DNA of 64,000 nt, taken from NCBI RefSeq assembly GCF_012849215.1, contig NZ_CP051682.1, positions 3,348,001 to 3,412,000 of the forward strand. The letters run 5' to 3'. The notes beneath the pieces are model-generated. The model made no database searches, was not told where the DNA came from, and saw only the letters and a program-made list of their open reading frames with translations. This DNA is from Mucilaginibacter robiniae. Lineage in GTDB: Bacteria; Bacteroidota; Bacteroidia; Sphingobacteriales; Sphingobacteriaceae. Position 1 is the stretch's first letter. The number at the start of each line of letters is the position of its first letter. The position numbers were made by a program, and so were the translations under genes. Positions 28,096-36,531 of this stretch are shown here, in pieces.

Positions 28096-28197
28096 TTATT
28101 ATGTATTTTAAAAACAGACTCTATAAAGATAGAAACTAAACGTTGATTTGTGAAAATATTACTTTAAATGATAATTTTTACCACATGTTTACACAAC

Positions 28198-28228
28198 AAA
28201 GCCTGATTACGGGCTGTAATCAGGCTTT
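28198..28228 (-). terminator. Hairpin terminator
   Basis: Perfect arms AAAGCCTGATTAC/GTAATCAGGCTTT with a 5-nt loop follow the orphan gene at 28253-28774, with a T-rich tail on the minus strand. Confidence 0.65.
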
Positions 28229-28252
28229 AAAAAATTGATGTAATATTAGCGC

Positions 28253-28774
28253 TTAAGAAAGCACGCCATAAGGAGTTAACATAACGCCTTGATGTGCATT
28301 GGTTTTGCCAGTGGCATAGCTATCGCCATCCACAAACAACTTTTCGTTGTCAATTAAAATGCGATGACCATCTACTTTAAAATCACCTTTTATGGTAAAT
28401 ACGGCTTCAGGCTGTAAAACCTCAATTTCATTAGTGATATGACTGTCTAAAGCATCATATTGGTCTTCAGGTAGTTGATACACATCTAAAATGGGCTCGG
28501 CATGGCCGGTATGGAAAACACGTACGCGGTAAGGCAAAGCTTCTAACGTAAGGTTGCTGTTAGCTTGCAAGCGGTTGTTTTCTATTCTGATTCCCTCATC
28601 ATTACTGGAACTGATAGTGGCATCAATAGCCAGAGTATGATCATCTTTGCTATCGCGATGGTGATAAGAGGATAATACTTTTAAAAACTCTATACGGGTT
28701 TCGGTATTTGCATAGCTTACGGTGCGGGTATCGCTTAAATAAACGTTTGTCCCAAAAACGAATGCGTATTTCAT
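28253..28774 (-). CDS. Hypothetical cytoplasmic protein
   Basis: The 173-residue protein is not recognised. It has no signal peptide, no membrane segment and no cysteine. It is rich in Asp, Asn and His, with alternating short hydrophobic strands that suggest a beta-sandwich-like fold. It starts directly with MKYAFVFGTNVYLSD. It lies 157 bp upstream of the desaturase gene in the same direction, but a clear terminator sits between them, so they are probably separate units. Confidence 0.6.
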   Translation of the reverse strand: MKYAFVFGTNVYLSDTRTVSYANTETRIEFLKVLSSYHHRDSKDDHTLAIDATISSSNDEGIRIENNRLQANSNLTLEALPYRVRVFHTGHAEPILDVYQLPEDQYDALDSHITNEIEVLQPEAVFTIKGDFKVDGHRILIDNEKLFVDGDSYATGKTNAHQGVMLTPYGVLS

Positions 28775-28861
28775 AATGCTGGATTACTGTGTTAGTTGAT
28801 AGCTAATTAAACAATAGGCCGCCAAAATGTTTTAACCGTTGTGAAAACATCGCTGGTAAGT

Positions 28862-29983
28862 TTAATGGGTAACTGATTGTAAAAAATGCTCAACCGCGTA
28901 GGTAGATAGCTGCCCGCCCGGTCCGTTCAAGTGATAGTCAAACCCATGTGTAGCCCAGGGCAGTTTGAGCCAGTAATGCGGTATGTTGTTTTGTTGTAGC
29001 TTGACATCCAGTCGGCGGCTATGTTCGTAAGCCACCAACACATCGTTAGCGCCATGAATAATCAGAGTAGGTACGGTTTGTGAGTTTACAAACTCGATAG
29101 GCGAACTGGCCTGATAGTTTTGCGGCACAGCAGGATAAAACCCGCCTAGGTAATTAGCCATTACCCGCCTAGAATCCATCACTAATTTAGGTGCCGGAAT
29201 GGAATAACCCCAAACCATGTCGGCTGGTCCGTAAAAATCGACTATGCCTTTAATGCCTGCCTGTTTTAAAGTGTAGGCCGCCAGCAAAGCAATTTGCGCA
29301 CCTGCCGAACGACCTAGTAATACAAATTGTGTAGTGTCAATCTGTAATTCATCGGCATGCTGGCGTAGATAATGCAACGCAGCAGTTACATCCTGCACGG
29401 GAGCAGGGCTTTGCCATTTAGGCGCCAGCCGGTAATTAACACTGGCTACCTGATAACCGGCTTGTACTAACCGGCTGTTGAGTTGCGGTAGTTGCTTGCT
29501 GTCACCACTACTCCACGAGCCGCCATGTATAACCACCACACACGGGCGTTTGCCTGTAGTGGCGGTTTTATAGTAATCGAGCGTTAAGGTAGTATCCGGA
29601 TAGCTCACGTAGGTGAACGTTTTATAAGACTGTAAAGATACGTTTGTAAAAAGCTTAGTGAAGCTGAACGGTGCAAAATGAGTTGCTTGAATAGGTGAAC
29701 TCAATGCCTTATTCATGTTAGCTGCCAGTTGTTTGCCAATAATATAAGCATTAATAATAGGATAAATAAACAATAGCAAAGCCAGTACACCCACTATTGT
29801 TCCGATAGTTTGGTAATGAGCTGACCACCAGCCTGCTGACAGTAACAAGAGCGTTGCACCTATAAAAATAAGACTGTATTCGCCGGCCATAATGGCCACC
29901 AGCCACAAATGGTAAGTAGGTGCTTTAAATATGGTAAGTAGCGAAACAAGGAGCAAAAGAATAAGTAAAATGAGGCGCAGCAT
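28862..29983 (-). CDS. Membrane-anchored alpha/beta hydrolase (esterase/lipase)
   Basis: The first ~90 residues of this 373-residue protein contain three to four hydrophobic helices, followed by a BD-FAE/HSL-type hydrolase domain. The oxyanion motif HGGSW (about residue 154), nucleophile Ser in GRSAGAQ (about 225), Asp in NDVLV and final His in THGFDY complete the triad. The domain probably faces the periplasm, but topology is inferred. It is divergent from the acylase gene 128 bp away, and both act on ester or amide bonds. No substrate can be assigned. Confidence 0.83.
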   Translation of the reverse strand: MLRLILLILLLLVSLLTIFKAPTYHLWLVAIMAGEYSLIFIGATLLLLSAGWWSAHYQTIGTIVGVLALLLFIYPIINAYIIGKQLAANMNKALSSPIQATHFAPFSFTKLFTNVSLQSYKTFTYVSYPDTTLTLDYYKTATTGKRPCVVVIHGGSWSSGDSKQLPQLNSRLVQAGYQVASVNYRLAPKWQSPAPVQDVTAALHYLRQHADELQIDTTQFVLLGRSAGAQIALLAAYTLKQAGIKGIVDFYGPADMVWGYSIPAPKLVMDSRRVMANYLGGFYPAVPQNYQASSPIEFVNSQTVPTLIIHGANDVLVAYEHSRRLDVKLQQNNIPHYWLKLPWATHGFDYHLNGPGGQLSTYAVEHFLQSVTH

Positions 29984-30111
29984 AATGTACTTTGGAAGCT
30001 AAAGATGGTGAATTTGTTTGTAACAATAACAGGGCGTATGCAGCCTATAGCTTTGAAAGCCTGTAAAAATGCTTAATTTTCTGGGGTAAACATTTCTCTT
30101 GAATACACTGC

Positions 30112-32316
30112 ATGAAAAAACAACTACTCACTATTTTATGCTCATTGCCACTTTTAACTTTTGCCCAAAAGTTTACCCCAACTGAAATAGCCCGTTACCA
30201 AGCACAAGCTAAACAGGTTACCATTATTCGCGACAATTGGGGTGTACCGCATATTTATGGTAAAACCGATGCTGATGCGGTATTTGGCTTATTGTATTCA
30301 GAATGTGAGGAAAACTTTAAAGGTGTAGAGCGTAATTACCTGTACCAACTGGGTAAGCAGGCCGAAGTGGATGGCGAAAATAGCCTATACACCGATGTGC
30401 AACTGCAACTCATTGCCGATAGTGCCGACGCTATTAAAGAGTATAAAGCCAGTCCGCTGTGGTTTAAAAAGCTGATGGATGCTTTTGCCGATGGGGTTAA
30501 TTATTATTTGTACAAACATCCGGAAACGAAACCTTTGGTATTGCACCATTTTGAACCCTGGTATGCCCTGATGTTTACCGATGGTAGTGTATCAGCTACG
30601 GTAACCGGCGGCATCAGCTTAAATGAAACCCGTCAGTTTTATTCAAGTTCCTCTGATGCAAAGTATGGTACTATTAGCAAACCGGCAGAAACTTTAGAGG
30701 ATCGGATTTTCGATCGGGAAATTGGTTCGAATGGATTTGCTATCTCACCAAAAAAATCAGCCTCTGGCCATGCTATGTTGTATATCAATCCGCACGTGCC
30801 TTTTTATTTTCGCTCGGAAGTGCAACTGGTAAGTGATGAGGGACTGAATGCCTACGGGGCAGTTACCTGGGGGCAATTCTTCATTTATCAAGGCTTCAAC
30901 CCGCATTGCGGCTGGATGCATACCAGCAGCAATGCCGATGTAGCTGATGCTTATTCCGAAAAAGTGGTTAAAAAAGATAATGCTTTGTACTACGAATACA
31001 ATGGTCATCTCAAACCACTTACCTCACGTAAGTTGGTCATCAATTGTAAGCAGGGTAATAAAGTAGAACCAATTACTATCAATGGTTTTTACACGCATCA
31101 TGGTCCGGTGCTGGGTAGTCGTGATGGTAAATGGTTAAGCTTAAAAGCGAACAATCGCTCGTATGATGCCTTATTAGAATCGTGGCTCATTACTAAAGCT
31201 AATACCTATGCGCAGTATGTCAAGGCAATGGATTTGGTATCTAATGCTACCAACAACACCGTTTATGCCGACGATCAGGGCAATACGGCATTTTGGTATG
31301 GTAACTATGTGCCTAAGCGTGACCCGAAGCTGGATTGGACCCAGCCAGTTGATGGCAGCACCTCGGCTACCGATTGGAGCGGCGTACATAAGCTAAATGA
31401 AATTGTGCAGGTGCATAACCCTGCCGGTGGTTGGATACAAAATTGTAATGCCACGCCTTATGCTGTATCGGGTAAAAATAGCCCTAATCCGAAGAACTAC
31501 CCGGCTTACATGGCACCCGATGGGCAGAATTATCGTGGTGTAAATGCGGTCAAGTTACTGGATAATACCGAGAAGCTTACCTTAGATGGCATGATAGCCA
31601 AAGGTTATGACCGCTACCTAGCCGCTTTTGATGTGCTATTGCCGGTGCTATTCCAGGCTTATCAGCAAGCTCCTGATTCATTAAAAAGTAGCTTGGCTCA
31701 ACCAGTACAGATTTTACGGAACTGGAATAGGCGTTCGGCCATTAACTCTGTAGCTACTACGCTGGGAGTAGAGTGGGGTACCCGTATGCTGGCCGCTTTA
31801 CCACGACCTGCATCAGCTGAAGAGGGTACGTACCAAACAGCGCGTGTGGAGAAAATACTGAAAACTTTACCACCAGCACAAGCTTTGGCATACCTAAGCG
31901 AGACGATTAAAAATCTGCAATCACGTTATGGAACCTGGCAGGTACAATGGGGCGATATCAACCGCTACCAACGCCCGGCTGATGGCGTAACGTTTGATGA
32001 TAACCAGCCAAGTTTACCGGCAGCTTCGGTGGCTTCAACTTTTGGCGAGCTGCCTTCGTTTGTAAGCCGCACGATGGAAGGTACGAAAAAACGCTATGGT
32101 TATTCCGGTAATAGCTTTATGGCCGCTATCGAGTTTGGACCGCGTATCAAAGCAAAATCACTCATTACCGGCGGACAATCCTTTAATCCGCAATCCAAAC
32201 ATTTTACCGATCAGGCGCAGATGTACCTGGATGGTAAATTTAAAGATGTGTTATTTTACAAAGATGATGTATTAAAACACGCTGAAGTAACCTATCATCC
32301 AGGCGAAGAAAAGTAA
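30112..32316 (+). CDS. Penicillin-acylase-family Ntn hydrolase
   Basis: The 734-residue precursor has a signal peptide (LLTFAQ). An alpha chain of about 185 residues after it begins with the RDNWGVPHIYGKTDADAVFG motif. The autocatalytic cleavage site is before S206 (EIG-SNGFAIS), whose Ser becomes the N-terminal nucleophile of the beta chain; the beta chain then shows HTSSNADV and HGPV motifs. This is the S45 family, which includes penicillin G, cephalosporin, aculeacin and N-acyl-homoserine-lactone acylases. The enzyme would act in the periplasm. Which acyl amide it cleaves, including possible quorum-signal degradation, cannot be told from the sequence. Confidence 0.9.
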   Translation: MKKQLLTILCSLPLLTFAQKFTPTEIARYQAQAKQVTIIRDNWGVPHIYGKTDADAVFGLLYSECEENFKGVERNYLYQLGKQAEVDGENSLYTDVQLQLIADSADAIKEYKASPLWFKKLMDAFADGVNYYLYKHPETKPLVLHHFEPWYALMFTDGSVSATVTGGISLNETRQFYSSSSDAKYGTISKPAETLEDRIFDREIGSNGFAISPKKSASGHAMLYINPHVPFYFRSEVQLVSDEGLNAYGAVTWGQFFIYQGFNPHCGWMHTSSNADVADAYSEKVVKKDNALYYEYNGHLKPLTSRKLVINCKQGNKVEPITINGFYTHHGPVLGSRDGKWLSLKANNRSYDALLESWLITKANTYAQYVKAMDLVSNATNNTVYADDQGNTAFWYGNYVPKRDPKLDWTQPVDGSTSATDWSGVHKLNEIVQVHNPAGGWIQNCNATPYAVSGKNSPNPKNYPAYMAPDGQNYRGVNAVKLLDNTEKLTLDGMIAKGYDRYLAAFDVLLPVLFQAYQQAPDSLKSSLAQPVQILRNWNRRSAINSVATTLGVEWGTRMLAALPRPASAEEGTYQTARVEKILKTLPPAQALAYLSETIKNLQSRYGTWQVQWGDINRYQRPADGVTFDDNQPSLPAASVASTFGELPSFVSRTMEGTKKRYGYSGNSFMAAIEFGPRIKAKSLITGGQSFNPQSKHFTDQAQMYLDGKFKDVLFYKDDVLKHAEVTYHPGEEK

Positions 32317-32433
32317 AACTGGTTTTATATTTTTATAAGCATAAGCAGTAAGAACATGTTGCGGTGATATACTTTTTCACCATGATGTGTTCTTTCTATT
32401 TTAAACGAAGTTTGTTAAGCTTAAAACAAGTTA

Positions 32434-33315
32434 CTAGGCACCTTCACCTTCTTCAGGTGGTTTGGGCTTTACCATGTTGGGGTTAAAACGCGGCTTGTAA
32501 GCAGGTTTTGGGGCTTCCGGTTTTTCTTCCACTGGAGTTGTGGGTAGTTCAGTAGCGGGTAAGGGGTGTTCTGCAGGTGCTGGCTTTTCTTCCTTTGGGC
32601 TTTCTGTAATTTTAGACTCAACTTCAGGAGCCGGAACTGGCGCAGGTTCAGTTGTTTTAAACCGCGGCTTAAAACCTAATTTAGGAGCTGGCACAGCAGT
32701 TATTGAAGCAGTTGTATCAACAGGTGGTTCCAGCTTAGTTTCGGAAATAGGTGCTGGCTGCGATGGTGTGCTTGCTACTGGTTGTTCCGTATCCGGGCTT
32801 TCGGCAGCAGGTTTGGCCGTTGCTACAGTTTTAGCTTGAAACCGTGGTTTGTAAGCTGGTTTAGCTGTAATCGGTTTGGGTGTCTCAGGGGCAGGTTGTT
32901 CTTCAGAAGCAGACTCTGACGCTTCAATGGCCGGTTTTGGTTCTGAGGTTGGAGGTAACGCTTTTTCTTCTGATTGTTCAGCAGTAGGCGTTGCTGGCTT
33001 AGGTACGGCAGCAGCTCTAAACTTCGGTTTAAACCCTAGTTTAGCATTTTGTTCTACCGGTGTTTCCTCAGTTAACGTATCAGCTACGGTTTGCTCGGCT
33101 ACCCTGTTTTCCATCGTCAACTTTTCAACTTTTACTTCAGGTGGCAACGGGTATTGGTGACGCAACTTATTAAACCAATATTTCTTGGTATGATCGAAGC
33201 TTTTTTCACCCATTTGTTCGTAATGCATTTTAAATTCCGAAAACAGTGTTGGGTCGCCTTGTTGTAAGGCATCCAAACTAATTTTCTTCTTTTTAAAAAA
33301 CTCTTCGAACTGCAT
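32434..33315 (-). CDS. KPRF-repeat, Pro/Glu/Ala-rich disordered protein
   Basis: The 293-residue protein has a small folded, probably helical N-terminal part (residues 1-60, MQFEEFFKKKKISLDAL...YWFNKLRHQYPLPPE). A low-complexity tail rich in Pro, Glu, Ala, Thr and Lys follows. Four short motifs lie in the tail: LGFKPKF (93-99), PAYKPRF (153-159), LGFKPRF (213-219) and PAYKPRF (271-277), spaced about 60 residues apart and alternating in type. No signal peptide is seen. Function is unknown; the tail looks like a linker presenting repeated binding motifs. It is followed by a hairpin and yebC on the same strand. Confidence 0.7.
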   Translation of the reverse strand: MQFEEFFKKKKISLDALQQGDPTLFSEFKMHYEQMGEKSFDHTKKYWFNKLRHQYPLPPEVKVEKLTMENRVAEQTVADTLTEETPVEQNAKLGFKPKFRAAAVPKPATPTAEQSEEKALPPTSEPKPAIEASESASEEQPAPETPKPITAKPAYKPRFQAKTVATAKPAAESPDTEQPVASTPSQPAPISETKLEPPVDTTASITAVPAPKLGFKPRFKTTEPAPVPAPEVESKITESPKEEKPAPAEHPLPATELPTTPVEEKPEAPKPAYKPRFNPNMVKPKPPEEGEGA

Positions 33316-33355
33316 AGGTAAACTTAAATCGTTCAGTTTCGGATGTTTATTGAGA

Positions 33356-33392
33356 TTATTGCGAAGTATAGCTATGCCGTACTTCGCAATAA
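33356..33392. repeat. Palindrome TTATTGCGAAGTA / TACTTCGCAATAA
   Basis: Perfect 13-bp arms with an 11-nt loop lie upstream of the KPRF-repeat gene on its strand. The arms resemble a worn copy of the CATTGCGAG repeat at 22102-22179. Confidence 0.5.
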
Positions 33393-33454
33393 CCTATCAG
33401 CTTGTAGTAAGCAAGCTTGTCTTAAATCTATATTCTTGACTTCGACTTTACAGC

Positions 33455-34180
33455 TTACTCTGCCATATTGTGATACACGGCCTGTACGTCGTCATCTTCT
33501 TCCAGACGGTCAATCAGTTTAATAACGTCCGCTGCATCAGTTTCGCTGATTTCGGTAGTAGATAAAGGAATACGTTCCAATTTGGCTGATTTTAATTCCA
33601 TACCCATAGCTTCTAAGGTCTTTTGCATTTTGCCAAAATCCTCATAAGCTGCATGAATAACGGCTACATCGTTACCTTCCTCATCAGTTTCTACAAACAA
33701 ATCTTCCAATCCGGCATCAATTAATTCAAATTCCAGTTCTTCCAAATCGCGTTCGCCTGGTTCAAAGCGGAAAACTGATTTACGACTGAATACAAAATCT
33801 AACGAACCAGTTTTACCCAGCGTACCACCTACTTTAGTAAAGTAGCTGCGTACGTTGGCTACAGTGCGGTTGGTATTGTCGGTAGCCGTTTCTACCAATA
33901 CCGCTACACCGTGTGGTGCATAACCTTCATACACCAGCTCTTCATAATCTTTTTCGTCTTTGCTGGATGCCCGTTTAATAGCAGCTTCAACACGGTCTTT
34001 AGGCATGTTTACCGCTTTGGCATTTTGCATAGCTGTGCGCAGGCGTGAGTTAGTATCTGGATTTGGGCCGGCATCTTTTACGGCCATTACAATTTCTTTA
34101 CCTAAGCGGGTAAACTGCACAGCCATTTTGGCCCAGCGTTTAAATTTTCTTTCTTTACGGAACTCAAATGCTCTTCCCAT
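33455..34180 (-). CDS. YebC/PmpR-family translation or transcription factor
   Basis: The 241-residue protein has the three-domain YebC layout. The N-terminal helical part begins MGRAFEFRKERKFKRWAKMAVQF, then comes the conserved GYAPHGVAVLVETATDNTNRT phrase (about residue 90), and a C-terminal domain ends with RLEEDDDVQAVYHN. Members bind DNA in some species, and others act on ribosomes at proline-rich stretches. The gene is a single minus-strand unit 139 bp upstream of the KPRF-repeat gene, whose product happens to be very proline-rich. Confidence 0.92.
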   Translation of the reverse strand: MGRAFEFRKERKFKRWAKMAVQFTRLGKEIVMAVKDAGPNPDTNSRLRTAMQNAKAVNMPKDRVEAAIKRASSKDEKDYEELVYEGYAPHGVAVLVETATDNTNRTVANVRSYFTKVGGTLGKTGSLDFVFSRKSVFRFEPGERDLEELEFELIDAGLEDLFVETDEEGNDVAVIHAAYEDFGKMQKTLEAMGMELKSAKLERIPLSTTEISETDAADVIKLIDRLEEDDDVQAVYHNMAE

Positions 34181-34309
34181 TTTATATGGAGTAGTTAATG
34201 GTTATTAAATAATTTGTTAAGCCATTGCAAACATCAGCCATAGAGCTTAATAGCTTATTTAGGTTGATACAAGACATTTCTTGTTAGCGTTTAAAATAAT
34301 GGCTTTACG

Positions 34310-35266
34310 CTACAAATTTAAACTATTCTTCAGGTTTTCCATCATATCTGCGGTTAGCCTTTCCAAGTCATATTCCGGTTGCCAGTTCCAGTCTTGCCGT
34401 GCTTGGCTATCATCTATAGTTTGCGGCCAGCTATCAGCAATGGCCTGGCGTGGATCGTTATCGGCATAGCTGATGGTGAAATCAGGAAGATGCTGCTGTA
34501 TTTTCTGTGTTAGTTGTTCGGGTGTAAAACTCATACCGGCCAGGTTATAGCTGGAACGGATAGTCAGGTTTTCGATAGGTGCATCCATCAAGCTGATGGT
34601 CGCCCGTATAGCATCCTCCATATACATCATCGGTAGCATAGTGCTAGTCGATAAAAAGCTTTGGTATGTGCCGGTTTTCAATGCTTCATGAAAAATATGA
34701 ATAGCATAATCAGTAGTGCCGCCGCCGGGTGCTGCTTTCCAACTGATAATGCCAGGGTAACGAATGCTTCGTACATCCAAGCCATGTTTAGCGTGGTAAT
34801 ATTCGCACCAGCGCTCACCGGCCAGTTTACTAAATCCGTAAACGGTATTCGGGTCCATTACGCAGTACTGCGGCGTATTTTGCTTAGGCGAATTAGGACC
34901 GAAAACGGCGATAGAGCTTGGCCAGAAAACTTTAGCTGTTTTAAATTCTAAGGCTAAATCCAGTACATGAATCAGGCCGTTCATGTTTAAATCCCAAGCC
35001 ATTTTAGGCTTTTGCTCGCCGGTAGCCGACAGGATGGCCGCCAGCAGGTAAACCTGGGTAGGCTGATGTTTTTGAAATAAATGATGAAGCGTTTCTTTAT
35101 CCAGTACGTTGGCAAACTCGAACGGGCCACTGTTACGGATGGCATAAGCCGGGTTGTTAATATCTGAAGCGATTACCTGTTCGGCGCCATGTATGCGGCG
35201 TAATGCCGTTACCAGTTCTGTACCTATCTGGCCGTTAGCACCAATTATTAAAATTTTTTCGCTCAT
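34310..35266 (-). CDS. SDR-type L-threonine 3-dehydrogenase
   Basis: The 318-residue extended SDR has the NAD motif GANGQIG (residues 9-15), FWPSSIAVFGPNSP with the catalytic Ser/Thr region, and YGFSKLAGE as the YxxxK site. Phrases recalled from the epimerase-like threonine dehydrogenases of animals and Flavobacteria are also present (RYPGIISWKAAPGGGTTDYA, LPMMYMEDAIRAT, MSFTPEQL). It oxidises threonine to 2-amino-3-ketobutyrate, which feeds glycine synthesis with a ligase not encoded nearby. It is divergent from asd, another gene of the aspartate/threonine pathway. Confidence 0.88.
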   Translation of the reverse strand: MSEKILIIGANGQIGTELVTALRRIHGAEQVIASDINNPAYAIRNSGPFEFANVLDKETLHHLFQKHQPTQVYLLAAILSATGEQKPKMAWDLNMNGLIHVLDLALEFKTAKVFWPSSIAVFGPNSPKQNTPQYCVMDPNTVYGFSKLAGERWCEYYHAKHGLDVRSIRYPGIISWKAAPGGGTTDYAIHIFHEALKTGTYQSFLSTSTMLPMMYMEDAIRATISLMDAPIENLTIRSSYNLAGMSFTPEQLTQKIQQHLPDFTISYADNDPRQAIADSWPQTIDDSQARQDWNWQPEYDLERLTADMMENLKNSLNL

Positions 35267-35396
35267 GCAGCTTTAAGTTGATAACAGGCAAAGGTAAAAA
35301 AATGAGTTATATGCCGTTTAAACTTTTACGGTTTACTGTACGTGTTGGTTTAAACCAAATGGTTTAGGTTATGGTAGGTAATCTGTTAAAAATTTG

Positions 35397-35404
35397 TAGC
35401 TTTG
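35397..35404 (+). promoter_or_regulatory. -7 promoter element of asd
   Basis: TAGCTTTG fits TAnnTTTG and lies 37 bp before the ATG of asd. A -33 TTTG is not evident. Confidence 0.45.
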
Positions 35405-35441
35405 ATATTCAACATATAATAAACATATTTTTTAAAAAGCT

Positions 35442-36449
35442 ATGAAAGTCGCAGTAGTAGGTGCTACCGGTTTGGTAGGCACTAAAATGTTGCAGGTTCT
35501 GGAAGAACGCAACTTTCCCGTAACAGAATTAATCCCGGTAGCTTCAGCCAAGAGTGTTGGTAAAGAAGTTACTTTTAAGGGTAAGCCTTATAAGGTGGTT
35601 TCTGCCGAGGATGCGATTAAGCAAAAGCCCGATCTGGCCTTGTTTTCGGCCGGTGGCAATACTGCATTGGAGCAAGCGCCTATGTTTGCCGAAGCAGGTA
35701 TTACCGTAATTGATAATTCATCAGCCTGGCGTATGGACCCTACCAAAAAACTGGTAGTACCCGAAGTAAATGCCGATGCGCTGACTGCCGAAGATAAAAT
35801 TATAGCTAACCCAAACTGTTCAACTATACAAATGGTAGTGGCTTTAAAACCTTTGCATGATAAATACCAAATTAAACGTGTAGTGGTATCTACCTATCAA
35901 TCGGTAACCGGAACAGGTGTTAAAGCGGTTAACCAGTTGATGGATGAGCGTAAAGGCATTGAAGGCCCGAAAGCTTATCCTTACCAGATTGACCTGAATG
36001 TGTTACCTCATATTGATGTTTTTCAGGATAACGGCTATACCAAAGAGGAAATGAAGATGATACTGGAAACCAAAAAGATTATGGGTGATGACAGTATCCG
36101 CGTTACGGCTACTACCGTGCGCATTCCGGTAATGGGCGGCCACTCTGAGTCGGTAAATATTGAGTTTGCTAATGATTTCGACTTGAATGAAGTGCGCGAT
36201 CTATTAAGCAAAGCACCAGGCATAATTGTGGTAGATGATGTGGCCAACCTAAAATACCCCATGCCACTGGAAGCTCATGAAAAAGACGAAGTGTTTGTAG
36301 GTCGCATCCGTCGTGATGAAACCCAGCCTAATACCTTAAACTGCTGGATTGTGTCTGACAACCTGCGCAAAGGTGCTGCTACTAATGCGGTACAAATTGC
36401 GGAATACTTGGTGGCTAAAAACCTGGTAGGTCAGCCTGTAGAAGCCTAA
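35442..36449 (+). CDS. asd: Aspartate-semialdehyde dehydrogenase
   Basis: The 335-residue enzyme reduces aspartyl phosphate to the semialdehyde for lysine, threonine, methionine and diaminopimelate synthesis. It shows the NADP motif GATGLVG at residues 7-13, active-site Cys in NPNCSTIQM (about residue 130), QSVTGTG, and RIPVMGGHSESVNIEF with the catalytic His. Length is normal. It is a single gene with a promoter element just upstream and a long hairpin at the end. Confidence 0.96.
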   Translation: MKVAVVGATGLVGTKMLQVLEERNFPVTELIPVASAKSVGKEVTFKGKPYKVVSAEDAIKQKPDLALFSAGGNTALEQAPMFAEAGITVIDNSSAWRMDPTKKLVVPEVNADALTAEDKIIANPNCSTIQMVVALKPLHDKYQIKRVVVSTYQSVTGTGVKAVNQLMDERKGIEGPKAYPYQIDLNVLPHIDVFQDNGYTKEEMKMILETKKIMGDDSIRVTATTVRIPVMGGHSESVNIEFANDFDLNEVRDLLSKAPGIIVVDDVANLKYPMPLEAHEKDEVFVGRIRRDETQPNTLNCWIVSDNLRKGAATNAVQIAEYLVAKNLVGQPVEA

Positions 36450-36477
36450 GCTTACAAAAAAGCATTATCATTATATA

Positions 36478-36531
36478 CCAAAGCCGGTAAAAAGCATAGC
36501 TAAACACTATAGCCTTTTACCGGCTTTGGTG
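36478..36531. terminator. Bidirectional hairpin after asd and the GT87 gene
   Basis: Arms CCAAAGCCGGTAAAAAG and CCTTTTACCGGCTTTGG (one mismatch) flank a ~20-nt loop. The loop and right arm overlap the 3' end of the minus-strand gene. Confidence 0.65.

Noticed and set aside
32540..33160. Long plus-strand frames rich in Gly, Ser and Val opposite the KPRF-repeat gene
   Set aside because: They are antisense shadows of a Pro/Glu/Ala-rich coding region; the minus-strand frame has a sensible N-terminal domain and conserved motifs.
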